Positions 37,506-50,379 of a DNA stretch of 64,000 nt are shown piece after piece (within the stretch, counting starts at the first letter, position 1; each line of letters opens with the position of its first letter). This DNA comes from Psettodes erumei (taxonomy: Eukaryota; Chordata; Actinopteri; Pleuronectiformes; Psettodidae): NCBI GenBank assembly GCA_016785225.1, contig JAFBJZ010000512.1, forward strand, positions 3,757,001-3,821,000, in the 5' to 3' direction. The notes under the pieces are model-generated. The model saw only the letters and a list, made by a program, of their open reading frames with translations. It was not told the origin of the DNA and did not search any database. Position numbers and translations under genes: made by a program.

Positions 37506-40289
37506 TAAAACACACAAAATTTGCTTAACTCATTACCCCCGAACTGAATGCATGATCCAACACCTCAGCACATAAAAGCGCATACAATGGCTGACTATTA
37601 TGTTCCATTATCTCAGAAGGCTGACTGTCAGGACCACTCTGACAAGATGTATAAAGAATGTAGGAATCAGTCATAGCAGTGCCACAAGCTCTCATTCTTC
37701 AGGTTTATGCCATGGTTGTAGAGAAGTCTACGTTGGGCCCATAAGGGGCAGGTGTTAGTTGTAAAATCCAACTGCTAAGCTCCCCCCTGCTGTTTACTGG
37801 CCCAGCAGGCCAGGCCGAGCACGAGCCCCGCTCTAATTGTACATCAATGCTCAGCTCGAGGACAGGTAATTTCTACCAGGTGCTGTCATCCATGCATACA
37901 TGGGCACATGAGTTCGTAAAACAACCACGCAATTAACATTGCATGTCGGGGCAATCGCCACACGCTCTAACACACATTATGGTCACTTGGATAAAATCCA
38001 GGCACAAAGAGCTCCTTCTAGTCTGGGCCGCATTTTAAGGAAGTTACACTCAGACTCTAATTGTTGGAAATTTTATGAGGAGCAATATTTTTGACTTCCT
38101 TAATTTAACACAGTGTGAATGGTCATTTGTCACTCACTCTGTAAAAGGTAGCTCCAGGTGGATCAGGTGGTAAATCGGCCTGTGGAATCGAAGGTTATTC
38201 AAAGCAGATCTGAGGAGACTAAGAGTTATGTACCGTGATTTCTCTGAGAAGAACAAGATTCACATTACATATATAATTACAGAACAATGTGGCCTTGTCT
38301 CTGATTTGAGTGACATGCAACCTGGACAGGGGTTCATAAAGGTGTAAAGGCTGACTTTAAGGTGACCCATGGTTAACCCTACGAGGTCTTTACTTCAAAT
38401 GAGAGTTTTGCCAGATCATTCAGCAGCATCTCAAATCCCATTTCCCCCACAGCTTCTGTGTCTGATGAGTTTTGCACCATACCAAAACTGACAACCTTCT
38501 CCCCACTCTTTTATTCTCCACATAATAACATCCAGCATTGCAAGACATGGCATGGTAAATTTTTGCCTTGAGACTTTCTACAAAGTTGCTCATTTCAAGC
38601 TGGATGAAGAGACAGTTAAGAGCTGTCGCTGATCCAGACAGGTAAGTTCTACCAGAGAGAGGGTAGAAGAGAGCGAGACACCTGTACTTTTTCTTCTGGA
38701 GAAGACTTAATCAGAAATCTAGTGAAGTATGCAGGTAATCCATCAGAGGCCGGGCCTCCTCTCCTCCCTGACGCTAGCACAGAGTACGTATGGAATTTGA
38801 GAATGATAAATGGAGCTGGAAACTGTGAGGCAGTCAAACGCCCCTGTCACTCCCACACTTCTTAATCTCAGCTCCTCGTAGCATCCTCACAACCCTGGTT
38901 TCTATCTCTCAACTGCTACAAGAAGGCAGCTGTTACACAGAGATTAAACTGAGTTTTTCTTTGTCTTAAATAAACTTGGAAGGTTTTTGTGCTTTGCTAA
39001 TATTTTGATGTCCACGGCAACAAACTGACAAAGGCCAAACTTCTTCTGTACAAACCATAACTTTCAACAGGTCAGAGGGAGTATACATTACTCATATTGT
39101 GATTAGAGACTGTTGGATTGCAAACTGTTCTGTTTTCCTGATATTTTGCATAGTGTTCCCTCAGGATATATTGCACATATTGCAATCCCTCAACCAAAAT
39201 ATTATTTTATGTGTTGTGATCACTTACCTTACAGAGCGACTGTTTTTCAGAGCCACAATTTAATTTAATAGCCATTGGAATCCTTCTCAGTTGTGGACTA
39301 ATCTGGTTGTTTAAAATCTTCACATCCACCGCCTGAAAATGATTGAACAATTCTTTTCTACTAATATTTTTGAAGCCTGAAATGGCAAAAGTTCTTGGCT
39401 CTTCCCTTGTACTCTGTTTTTATATGTTGCTAAGCAAACCACCTGTTAAATAAATGGAAGCAAATACCTTAGATAGTATTTCAATTGTGGTAGCTGTTTG
39501 CTTATTTGCTGTTTAATGTGGAAGTCAGACTTGTGCAGATGAACATACAGTGTGATACCGGTGAAGTTTGCTCTCATGTCTCACATTCCAGGTGGCTACT
39601 GTTGGACCCAGAGGTAGGTGTTTAAAATGATATGTGCACAAATCATGTTTATACAACCATACAAGAAAAAAAATCTCAGAAAAAACACTAACACTAAAAT
39701 CCCATTTACTGTCCAGAAAAGGAATGATTTCAGGTTTTACATTGGATTAAAAGTCTGTATATAATCACACACAGCTTTTAGACAGCCTTTACTATAATAG
39801 CATTAAAGTAGCTTTTCCAGGACCTCCTCTAACAGGACTTGAATCATTGCTTGTGTCACAACAGCCCAAGAGAGTTCTGATGAATTGCTCCCATGTGGCC
39901 TTCATGGAGGTGTTTCCACATTACAGTCAATGTAACTGATGGATTGGAGCCTGGAAGCTGTCGATGAAGGGGGTCTGATGGATGTGCGCCTCAGCCACTA
40001 CTGTTGTTGAAGTGAGGTTCCAGTCTGGAAATGTAAATGGATTGGTTGTCTTGCAATGGAAAGATCAAGAAGTCAATAATGATTTTGCATTGCATCATTG
40101 GTGTTTCTTTGATGGGGCTTCCAATGAAGGGCCATTGACCAGGTTAGACATTTCCAGCTGGTTATTTCCTGGGGGTGTTATAAACATGTGTAGACTTTGT
40201 ATCAAAATTGTAAAAAAGCAGAAAAAAAATTGGTGGTGATTATAGCATTTCCAGTTTATTTTGACCACCCCTTTGGTCAAAATAAAAAA
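37506..40289. other. Intergenic, with one candidate regulatory stretch
   Basis: No gene was seen. Apart from the element called separately at 37740-38120, the block is AT-rich and featureless. It includes one strong donor-like CAG/GTAAGT at about 38638-38646 without a partner exon. Confidence 0.45.
37740..38120. promoter_or_regulatory. Candidate conserved non-coding element
   Basis: This non-repetitive stretch has a GC-rich core (GGCCCAGCAGGCCAGGCC) next to several homeodomain cores: CTAATTGTACATCAATG, GACAGGTAATTTC, CGCAATTAACATTGCATG and CTCTAATTGTTGG. It lacks repeat signatures and open frames. The composition resembles vertebrate developmental enhancers; conservation is untested. Confidence 0.3.
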
Positions 40290-40690
40290 GTCACATGGAC
40301 TGCTGTGAAATTTGGCACAGATATTTATGATGCCCAGAGGAAAAATCTTACAGATTTTAATGTGACCAGCTGGTCAATGTTTCATTTATTCTGTAAATTA
40401 TGTCAAAGGTTAGCAGATGGATTTAAACAAAATTTTGCACAGACATTTAGCCATGAAGGGGTTTCCCAAATGATGTATAGTAATGACTCTGGCAATCCCC
40501 TGACTTCTGCTCTTGTGCCACCATGAGGATGACGTTTCTGGCTTTGAGTAAAATGTTTTACCAAAAAATCGAGCGTAGACATTCATGTTCTCCACAGAAT
40601 GTTTTGTAATCTCCTTGGAGATGCTCTTCATCCGTCATTCACCTAACACCATAATTAGGTCAGAATTTGTCCAGGACTTTGTTTTACTTT
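40290..40690 (+). repeat. Dispersed fish repeat with internal subunits
   Basis: The subunit pattern GTGAAATTTGGCACAGATAT...GATGCCCAGAGGA recurs as AAATTTTGCACAGACATTTAG and as GTAGACATTCATGTTCTCC, with 'gacttctgctcttgtgccac' and CATGAGG between. I recognise the teleost family with 'aaatttggtacagacattcatg' monomers. Frames on both strands (109 and 73 codons) are by-products of it. Confidence 0.65.
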
Positions 40691-41547
40691 CAGAACAGAT
40701 TTACCGGGATCCTTAGAGAGATGAGGCCGCAGCTGTCTTCCACCAAATTGCGCCATTATGGGGAGTAGCATACACTGTAAATCAGTTTTTAAAAGTTCAA
40801 CATTTCTAGACAGCATTTGGTAGATATGTTTGTCAAACTGAATAATGTACCATATCCATGATTATTCCAAGGGCTCATACCTTTGCTGATTAGCAAGGCT
40901 TCATTTGGTTGCCTGCATTTTTTTAAAATAGAGTTGTGTTTCCTTCTTGAGTTACACTTATATGGATGACTGTTCAGTGATGTCATAAAAGCAGGCCATA
41001 CCAGATGTTTAGCATGGCACTTGCACAGGCGTTTCTGTGGCTTTACTTCACACAGAACAAATAATGGATCGGGTCTGGCTTTTTTCATGTGTAGTGAGGT
41101 GGGAGAGAGGTGGGCTATCTTCATCCTCATCTTGATCTTTCACAGACACCAGACCTATGCCAACTGTTCACCAAATATAAAATGTGTAAATGAATTCTCA
41201 ATCCTTGCCCCCAATTCTTCCAAGTCCTCTCTGGTTTTTGATTTTTGGATAGGTTGAGGTCTATATCACCAACTTTCAGACAACAATAATAAGGTTTATA
41301 AGTTGTTTTTTTAAAATTTGTAGGCAGTACCCATTTTGAGGAGAAATGCAGTCATTGTTCTGTGATGTATTTTTTTTGATGAAAGATTTCTGAAGCACTT
41401 GAAGCTACACCTTCATTTTCAATTTCAAGCATTCCTTTTCAACACTGCATTTCATAACAATGGCATTTATGGCAGTTATTTCCACTTGTAACAACAGTAA
41501 ACACAGTAAACAATGATGGATAAAGTTACTGAATGTACGGTATTCCC

Positions 41548-41940
41548 CAATAAGCCACAACATTAAAACCACCTGATTATGTTTCCTGAATGATTTTTGC
41601 AGTTATCCCGCTGCCATCAAGGAATACTGCTGCAATGAAGCAGGGTGCTTGGTCTACAACAGTGTTGAGGTAGCGAGGTAGTTAATACCATGTCATAGTG
41701 CATCCTGGCAGCATGGTGGTAAAACATGCACATGACTGTGATTAATCAAACCAGGCCACCATCTTCCATCACTCCACGGACCAGTTACGATGATTGCATG
41801 CCCACTGTAGTACAATTTGGCAATGGACAGGGATCAGGGTATTCTTACAGGTCCAAAGCTACATGGCTCCAAACAAAGCAAGCTGCAGTGCCCTGTATGT
41901 TCTGACAGCTTTCTGTCATAGCCAGCATAGCCAGCCATTC
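41548..41940 (-). pseudogene. Tc1/mariner-like element, left end and broken transposase
   Basis: The left terminus reads AAGCCACAACATTAAAACCA. The interior, on the minus strand, parallels a Tc1-like transposase: + strand strings TGCCATCAAGGAATACTGCT, GTGCATCCTGGCAGCATGGT, CCAGGCCACCATCTTCCATC, CAATGGACAGGGATCAGGGT and GTTCTGACAGCTTTCTGTCAT match the antisense of its middle. Translation is interrupted by stops and gaps. It is the same family as the copy at 55.15 kb, but a different part is preserved. The right end is not clear. Confidence 0.65.
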
Positions 41941-43440
41941 TGTGGGAATGGACTCCTCTGGCCCCACCAGAATGTTTTTACTTTTCCAGTGAAATATCTC
42001 AACATCAGACAAAAAAAATATGAGTCACACCCACATCTGGCTTTTGTCTTCAGCGGGAAAGGGTACAACTGGCATTCATTCCCTGGTCAAATGACTGCAG
42101 TAGTCATGGGTATTTATCAGCTCCAGCTCCATTCGGCAGTGATGGAAACGTGACACCCTGGTGGACACGCTAATTTTTGCACAGCCCTGAAATAAGAAAT
42201 ATACACACATTTACCAACCAAAGCCTTTCACAGTCAAACTCCGACACTGACAGGAACACCAACCCACAGATGAGACGCAACTGATCCATTTTACCAGTCT
42301 GCAAACCAGCTAGCCCCTGCTGTTGTGGTCCAGCCAAAATAATAAGCTATTTTTTCCCAGAAATTCATGCTTACCAGATACTGTGGTCCACAATAGCCTG
42401 AAGGATAATCAAAACCCTTCCTGCTGCAGTAGCCTGCAGGGTTTTCCTTAGGAGCATTAAATGCAATGTGTCCCATCTATGGCCAACTTCTCAACTGGCA
42501 GTGGGAATAGAGTGAACTGCATTTTCTCGTGAGTTTATCTGTTTTGAAAAAGCCTGGATACATGTGCTAATTTTGGAATAAAACGGTGTAACAGACGCAT
42601 TGAGGCAATATTTTGTGCAGGCATTCATGGTGCCCAGGGGATGCATCCAGTGAGCCCTTGAACTTTTCCACAAGCATAGCACCAAAACCTACAAAAAAGT
42701 TAATCAGGCTTCAGCAACTTTTTCAGGCAGCATGTACTCAATTTACAGTAGCAAATTACTAGTGTTTATATTGGATTTCTAGAGACAGAGTTGCTTTAAG
42801 CAGATGCTATGATGTAGATTTCTGATTCTCCTCACTTAAGCATTAACTAATGTCCACTTTGAACATCGCCTAAATGTGTTGATGATTGTCCAGGACTGTT
42901 TACAGTACAAGGCTGATTATTGTCTCCAGTAACCCAGTGATGAGAATATGAGACCCCCAGAGAAGCTATGGAATCATTGTCAGGCCTGAGCTACATCTTC
43001 ATTAGTCAATATTGTTCTTGGATTGTACCACAATCACTGCAAAGTGGAAATGTATTTCCAAAACACACTTATGACTTTCACAGTCAGATGCTGCGTGCAT
43101 CTAGGACTTGGGTTAGTTCTTATCCTGAATTACATCTCTTCATGATGCCCAGGCAGTGTGCCCATCTCTCTCTACATGTTTTCTCTGCCCCCTCTTTTTA
43201 CTCAGGCTCTCGTGCTGGACCATCCAGCCATCCTGAAATCTTCCTCTTCCTCTCTTGGATGTTGGTGCCTCATTCCAGATGTTTTGGATCTGAACATGTC
43301 CTCCAGAGTCCCGGCCGCCTCCTTTTCGCTCTCCCTCTGTGCGTTTGTTTCCTTCCCCTAACATGTGTGAATGATGGTGATGGTTCATGGTTCAGAGGTG
43401 ATCATGTGGAAGTTGCTCAAAGTCCTCCCAGACCATATTC
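41941..43440. other. Intergenic, no gene recognised
   Basis: No exon is supported. The 193-codon open frame starting at 42968 ends inside the dispersed repeat at 43445 and has no known domain. Its early part is unremarkable. Confidence 0.45.
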
Positions 43441-43444
43441 TTCA

Positions 43445-43650
43445 TACTTTTATTGTCCATACTGTAAGGCTGTTTGTCCAGGAGGAGGGATCCCTCCACT
43501 TTTCCTCTTCCTGAGGTTTCTTCCATTTTATCAGTTGTTTTTTTTGTGACTTGAAGGTCGAAGGACAGATGGTGTCTTAACGCTGTACACACTGTAAGGC
43601 CTTTTGAGGCAAATATTGCGCCTTGTGATACTGGGGTGTTAGATTAAAAT
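43445..43650 (+). repeat. Dispersed fish repeat ('aggtttcttccattttatc' type)
   Basis: The order TGTCCAGGAGGAGGGATCCC, CCTCTTCCTGAGGTTTCTTC, CATTTTATCAG, TGACTTGAAGGTCGAAGGAC, TGTAAGGCCTTTTGAGGCAA and TTGTGATACTGGG reproduces a very common teleost repeat tail that normally ends in a 'gatattgggctttataaataaa' string. The copy is diverged. Confidence 0.65.
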
Positions 43651-46600
43651 TGTGACTCCACAGCCTCATGATGAGGCCGCAAGATACTCTGCAACAGCAA
43701 CTGCACCTAGAAAAACTACAGTGGACAAATGTGCATTCAAAGTTGTGGTGAGTGGAATCCTTGGAGAGAATCAGGTTCTCTCTGAAAGTGATGGCGAAAT
43801 GAGTCATCTGTAAAGGCCTCATCTAACACCACATGGATTGCATGAGATTGTGTAATGGTTATTAGTAATTAAGACTGGAAGACATATTGCAGAACATGTT
43901 CTGTGCTGGAGTTTGTTTTAGTTATGAAAATGTGCAGCAGCTGCTCATCTCAAACACATTAGCCATTCTTGGCTACAGCTGCACATTGTATTAATGTACG
44001 TCTGTTTACATGGATAACCTAATCAATTCTTGTTACGACATGATTCATTCAGAAATTGTATCTGAAACATGTGTAGGTTTTCTTTAAGCTGAAAAAAAAA
44101 TAACCATCCTGTCTCGGCTAACATGCTACTAACATGCCCACCATTGATTTCAAGAGGCTTTTAGCATGATTATCTGCAAGGTGCTGCACACAAGAGCATT
44201 CTATCATGTAGAAGTGGGTCCTGTCAGACTAAACTATTTGGAACGAGGCTACATTTGCAGCGACAGTGATATATTGCAGAATGCGGTGGAATGATGAGGA
44301 GGTAACCTGAGATTTCCCACACATGTCGACAAACATGCATTCACATGCGCCACTCTCTCTCTCGCTCTCTTACACACACACACACACACAGAAAAACCCT
44401 GCACTACCTCCATGTTTAATACCATAGGGATTGGGTAATTCTGTGTACCAGCCCTCTGTGGGGATGTTGCAGTTAATATGCTGTATTGGACAGCAGTCTT
44501 ACTGACAACTGGAAAAAGTATGTGAAAACATTACCAATGTGAAGCTGAAGGCTCAGGATCTCCCCTCATTGTCAGTTAGGGTGGATGTAGTTCAGACAAC
44601 GGACCCTCACGTCATAATATATTGGGGAGTGAGAGGTTTCATGTTGACAGTCGTGACTTCATCTTTTAGCGTTGCCTAATCTGCATCAGTAGTGACTGAA
44701 GAATGCAGTGGGGCTGAGCTCATCCATATTTGATCAAAAAATAATTTAAAAAAAGAGCAGACTTACTTTTGGTCTTCTCAGAACTGATTTGTCAAGTATT
44801 TGTCAGTTGGTCTTCAACTCGTCTTATCTACAATTAAAACCTCTCCTGCTGTTTTTTTTTTAAGGGCAAAGCATGCCTGAACTCCACCTGTCTGTCTCTG
44901 TGAAATTTACTGGAAAACAACCTCCACATCTCCTCCCCTTTTTCATTTTGCACAACTGTTCCGAGCCGTTACCGGCCTGATGCTTAACACCACACAGACA
45001 TGATGTAGGTATCAATTTTCTCTCTCTGATTGAATCAAAAAAGTGTATTTCCCAAAATGTTTCACAAATCCTCTGATATCTAAATACTTTGTAAGGATAG
45101 AAGGTCTGCTAAATTACTGTAAGGGATAGCTGCATGATGATGCATTAACTGCTGAATATAATCACATTATAAACTATTTTGCAAAACAAACAGTATGTCA
45201 TTGCATTTGACCAACAAAGGTTGTGAATTCTCTGCAGTGTCCATAAATTTTCTGCTTATTGAAAACGTATGTTTCGCCCCTCAAGTTTGAAACACACCAC
45301 AAAAATACCCCGACTTTCACATGCTTGGTGCAGCCCAGTCAGCAGTTCACAAACTCTTCCTATCAGCAAACAGTAAGCTTAATCATATAAGGAAATTATT
45401 TCAAGCGCCCCGACTGCAGCAGCTTTGTCATCATATGAAACGTGAGTCCTGCTGTAGTCACAGGACTGGTTTCCATGATTTGGACCCCCAGCTGTTGCCC
45501 ATTTCTTTCAAGCCACAAGCACTTGTTCTTATGTTCACTTCTGCCTCAGAGGCTGTCTTTGTGGCTTGCCATAACTACTGACTACAAATTCCCACCTCCT
45601 TGAGTAAAAACTAGTGCTGAATGTGGCCACAATGCATCCATAAAAATACTTGGTGTTGGGGCTAAACCTCAGTGGAAGATTTTCTCTAACATGCTTCATT
45701 TACCATGTCTGCTGAGAGAGTCAATCCTAATAACTTGTTCCTATATGACGTAAGAGTCACCCTTTGATTATTGAGCTTTGATCAGCAATTTGTTGATAAT
45801 ACTGGAGTGGATCCAGATGCTGTTTCTTTCTTTCTTACACAAACACATGCACGCACGTGTGTGGAAAACAGTGATTCCCAAGTGCTGATAATCTTCAAAC
45901 AAGGAAACCCGGCATTAAGGAAGACTCCCAGCATATATGCTGAGGGTTGTTTTTTGTTTTTTTTGTCTATATGCCAGCATTAACAGTAACAACATATCAA
46001 TTGCAACTTTTTATTCAGTTTTAGATTCTCACCCTCATTTGGGAGAGCCATGTTGAATATTGTATTTATAGTAATTGGTGTGCCTATTTCCAAAAACTTA
46101 AAATGGATTTTGACATTTTCTGACTACTGAATAATTTTATCCCCTTTCTTTTTTTGCAGCGTTAAGACAGGAACTATATTCTCAGTAAAAAGTTTTTTCA
46201 ACTTGTGACCCCACCGTTACTTTCCAGCAATTTCAGGAATTCAATTAAAACTTCAGAAAACCGAGAGAAAACTGAACCTGCCGCGGACAACATGACTGTA
46301 AGGTTTTGCTTTCAGATCTTGTTGAGACCCCCCGTCCCAGTCAAATAAGTGGTCCAGTGTGCAGCATGAGACTGCTTTGAAGATGCTGGTGATTAATGGT
46401 CTGTGTGAAAGTCTTCTGCTGTGCTGGTTACATCACCCTCTGCTCGCTCAAACATGACACCTGATACCTTGTCAATTCCAAAAGATCATGTCACCAGCAT
46501 CAGAGTTAGTGTTTCATAGGCTTTAGAGTGGTGGACTGTGACCTGATGCTGTCACATTGAAAACAGACTGTGGATAGCTTGAGAACACCCATTATAAAAA

Positions 46601-47286
46601 GAGCCTTTTTACTGCTTGTGCGTATGCGGGCTTGACTACATGGTTCCCTTGCTCTGCTGTGTTGTTAAAATGCGCTCACACACACGCACGCATGCCTACA
46701 GTCATTTTATGGCATGAGCACGTCTGTACTGTACACGCACATTTCCTGTAGGTGGAAAAAAAGAGAAAGAATTATGTAATGCTACTAAACCCTGTGATTT
46801 AGACAGTCGTGAGAACATGTTCTCAGTTTTTGGCGAGGCACAGAGAAGGAAGTCACTGTAAATATGACTGAGACTAACCATAACAATATCTAAATCAACG
46901 GCTAGGGTTTATCTGTAGATGGTTGTTTGAACTGAGGATAACAGGTATAAACCTGGTTTATCAGTGGAGTGACTCTGATAAGAAGGGATGGATGGGATGG
47001 AACTGACTAGCTAGAAAGCTGACTAGCTAGAAAGTTACTTTGATCGACTACAGCACCTTGGTTTGTGGGGTGTTGCATTAAAAAGGTCACAATCAGGAGT
47101 AGCATGTAGTTGCGTTTCCCCCCAGTTTTGGAAAATGTACGCAGCTGTGCCCCTCATTGGTTTATTTTCTTGCCTTCTACCTGGATCACTGACTGGTGAG
47201 CATGCTGCCTGTTTGCATGGGCATTCAGCTGTGACTTCCATCTTTGGACATGCCGTCATGTATATAACTTTTTAAATGAGTTTGCT
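43651..47286. other. Intergenic, no gene recognised
   Basis: AT-rich DNA with a CT/CA compound microsatellite at 44352-44390 and a perfect 2 x 16 bp tandem at 47003-47034. No exon or element can be named. Confidence 0.5.
44352..44390. repeat. Compound (CT)n-(CA)n microsatellite
   Basis: A CT run with one CG interruption passes through TTA into a run of ten CA/AC units. Confidence 0.9.
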
Positions 47287-47296
47287 TGAGACATTA

Positions 47297-47721
47297 CGAC
47301 TGGTAGAGAACCCGAAAGGCAGGGCACAGACAGGCGGGCTGGTCGGACGAGGTAATCCGTTTATTTAGGAAACAACTTGCAAGAGGAGGAGATGAGTTTA
47401 GAAGGAGGGATTCTGAGCGAAGCGGAGATGCGGGGAGGGGTTCCGAGGATATGTCAGAGGAAGGATGGGAGACAGCGCAGTCGGGGGGAGGGGGGGATAG
47501 GTCAGTGGAGTTGGGTGACGAGGCAGGAGTCTGGTCACGAATGGCCAAACAGAGTGGTGAGGCAGGAACCAGGTATTTATAGCTGTAGCTTGATGAGAAC
47601 AACGACTGGCAGCTGGTGACCAAACCCCTGCCCACCTGACTCCACTCCTGTAATCAAGCACAGACAGAGGCGATGGGGTGGGGGTGGGGTGGCTGCCAGC
47701 TCGGCATGAGCAGAGGCCCCA
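47297..47721 (-). mobile_element. Solo-LTR-like block on the minus strand
   Basis: Read on the minus strand, the block begins GGGGCCTCTGCTCATGCC. It has a TATA-like GCTATAAATACC (about 47571-47582) and then, about 215 bp on, a poly(A)-signal-like AATAAAC (about 47359-47365). It ends GGGTTCTCTACCAGTCG, a typical U3-R-U5 order for a Ty3/gypsy-type fish LTR. The hexamer ACATTA flanks it on both sides (47291-47296 and 47722-47727) as a possible target-site duplication, though exact ends are uncertain. No gag or pol remains nearby. Overlapping 80- to 113-codon frames on both strands are by-products. Confidence 0.5.
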
Positions 47722-50379
47722 ACATTAAAAAGTCAGCAGAATACAGCATTTTAAACCAACTTATGTTAACTCTCTTGATACTTTAATATGTGCTGTGTGA
47801 GAACAGCTGTAGGAATGGAAAGAAAAACAAAATTTCATTACTTTATCTCTGTCAGTGTGTGCGCGCATGTCTGTCCTCCAGATTTCTTCTGCTTCCAGTG
47901 ACTGTGAGTCCGTCCTCTGCAACGTTGCCTCCCCTCAGAGAGCCTCGTCGGCGCGAGCTGAGGCGGAGTGCTTCGGTGTAAACTTGCTAAGCAAACACAG
48001 CGTGCGGTGATTAAAACCATGCTGTCTCACTCCGCACCTTCAGAGGAGTCAGAGTTATTAGAGCTGAGGAACAGCCCTCGGTCTCTGGGTTATCTCTTCT
48101 CTTCCCGCCTCCTTTTTATTGTTTTTTTTTCTATTTTCTCCCAATCACCTCTTTACTCACCTTTCTAGCCGTGTGAGCCCCAGTCACCGATTCACGATGG
48201 CATGGCTGCTGGCCAAAGCAGAGGAGAGGACACTCTTTGGGATCAAAGTTTATTGGCATCTCCAGCGGATTCCTGCCATCCATTTGATTCCATCTCCTTC
48301 AGAGGACAAAAGACATTTCTGTTGCCTAAGGGCAAGCAGACATTTAAACTGTGCACAGTCTCTGTGGGCAAGTGAATGACTCATTGTCGGTGTCTTCGGC
48401 AGGACGGCGGGCTTGGTCCCAAGGATGCCGCTCTCGCTTTTTCATCAACTTGACCTTTTCCAAACCAAATGGGATGCAGTGTAGCATTTCTGACCACGCA
48501 GCTTCGTCACAGTCTGTGTAGCAACTGCGGGAAGAAAACAGTTTTTACAAAGACTTGCGTCAAGATCGTTCTTCCATGCGGTCGTCGCAAGTAGTCGAGA
48601 AACACATTTGTAAAACTGTCGTTACGGCAATGAAAACTATAAAACTAAGAGCAGCGGGCTGTAAGGAGCTGCTGACAGCCCTGTTTAACGTGCTGCTTTT
48701 CATTACAGCCCAGACAATTGCAGAAACATTAGGTGAGCAGTTGACCAAGCCCAGCCCTTATTTTGCCAAGTTTCCATGGCAACGTAAATGTATGTAGGCG
48801 CTGGAAAAACCCCAATTTAGTCCTCATTAAGATTTTTTTTTCTTTTTTTTCCTCGGGGAGCAGAGAGAAGGAAGGAGTGAGAGGAAAATGATACAGAGGG
48901 ACTCGTGCCTCTTTAAATAATTATGAAGACAGATCAGACTGGAAAGGATAGGTTCATCTGAGAAACACTGACTGTGCGATACAGGGCTCGTGTCCTTGTG
49001 TAAACCATTCATGATTGCGAGGGTAGCAGAACCAGTCCTGTTTTGTTTGTGTATGTGTGTGATAGCGTGCTCCTCAGGACATCCTGTGATAAGACGTATA
49101 ATTAAAACCACACACAGACCGTGGTCTGAGAGTACTGTATTTTACTGTATCTTTGTAAACATCCGTCGAGGACCCGCATTCCTTCGCTTCAGAGCATGGC
49201 AGGCATGAAGGCATGAGGACACGACACGTGCTGATGAAACCTCCACCGTTCACCCCACCTTCACAGCCCCGATCCTTCAGTTTTATCGACTCAAACCGCA
49301 GCCTCCCCGCCTCCAGAGGAAGTGCTCCTATCTGACCTGAGCCGACGTTTGGATGCGACGACACGGGCACCCGGAGAAACGAGATGAAGCTGTCGTGAGT
49401 GTCGCTTCAAGTGGAATATCACTCTCTTGGACTTAAAAATAAGCATGCCGCCACAAAATGCCCGGGAGTAAATGTCTACCAAATCTCAGACATCACATCT
49501 CTGAAGAGACGGGTCATGCAGGAGGCGACACACACACGCTTTCCAAGTCTCATGTGATGTGGACCAGTGGCACACTGTAAAGCCAGCTGATGTGTTGATC
49601 TAAACTATCAGTCTGGAGGGGGGGATCTCTGATCCACAATCATTAGTATGAAACTAATTCACTTTTTATACAACATGCATACATACACAACAATAAATTG
49701 AAGTATTAGAAATGAAATGGGATCTGGATTTGAACGTGTATTTCTATTCCTGTTCTATTACAGCAGTAGAGATGGATTTCCTCCCTCATACTATATATAC
49801 TGTATATATGTTTCCAATAATTCTAACTATTCTTGGCATCATTATCTCCATTTTCTCTTTTCATGACAGTCTCACTACATTCTCCTCAGTGTGACTGCCA
49901 TTCTCCCACTAAACACTGCATCCACATGGACAGTGTTTACGTTACCAAAGACATAAACAGGACATGTGTTGCGGGGCCTGAACCTGAGACTTAGCAGGTA
50001 CTGGACAGTCACGCTGCAGAACACATTATCATTAAACGCCCTGCCGCTAAAAGCACCAAAATGTCAAACAATTCCCATTCCCAGTTTGGGAAAATGTGTC
50101 TCCCACCGCCTGTGATGGAATGACTTCAAGGCAAGGGGGGCCGCTAGCAGGAGCTACAGCGCCTTCTGAAAAAGCCTCAAGTCCTTTCTTGCCCTGGTGA
50201 TCCTCTCAGAGACTTCTTAGCCGCAGTGCTCAGTCTTAAAATGGTGGGTGGAAAGATTCAGGTATGAATCATATGACCCCTGAATCCATATCCAATATGT
50301 AAGTTGACACCACTGTCAAATACTGAGCAAAAATAAAGGCAGCAGTCACTGAGCCGTGTTTGTGTCGGAGGGAAATGGC

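Noticed and set aside
41794..42153. 119-codon + strand open frame
   Set aside because: It overlaps the antisense of the Tc1-like relic at 41.5-41.9 kb and has no domain.
42968..43549. 193-codon + strand open frame
   Set aside because: Its 3' part is the dispersed repeat at 43445-43650, the translation has no known domain, and a minus-strand frame overlaps it.
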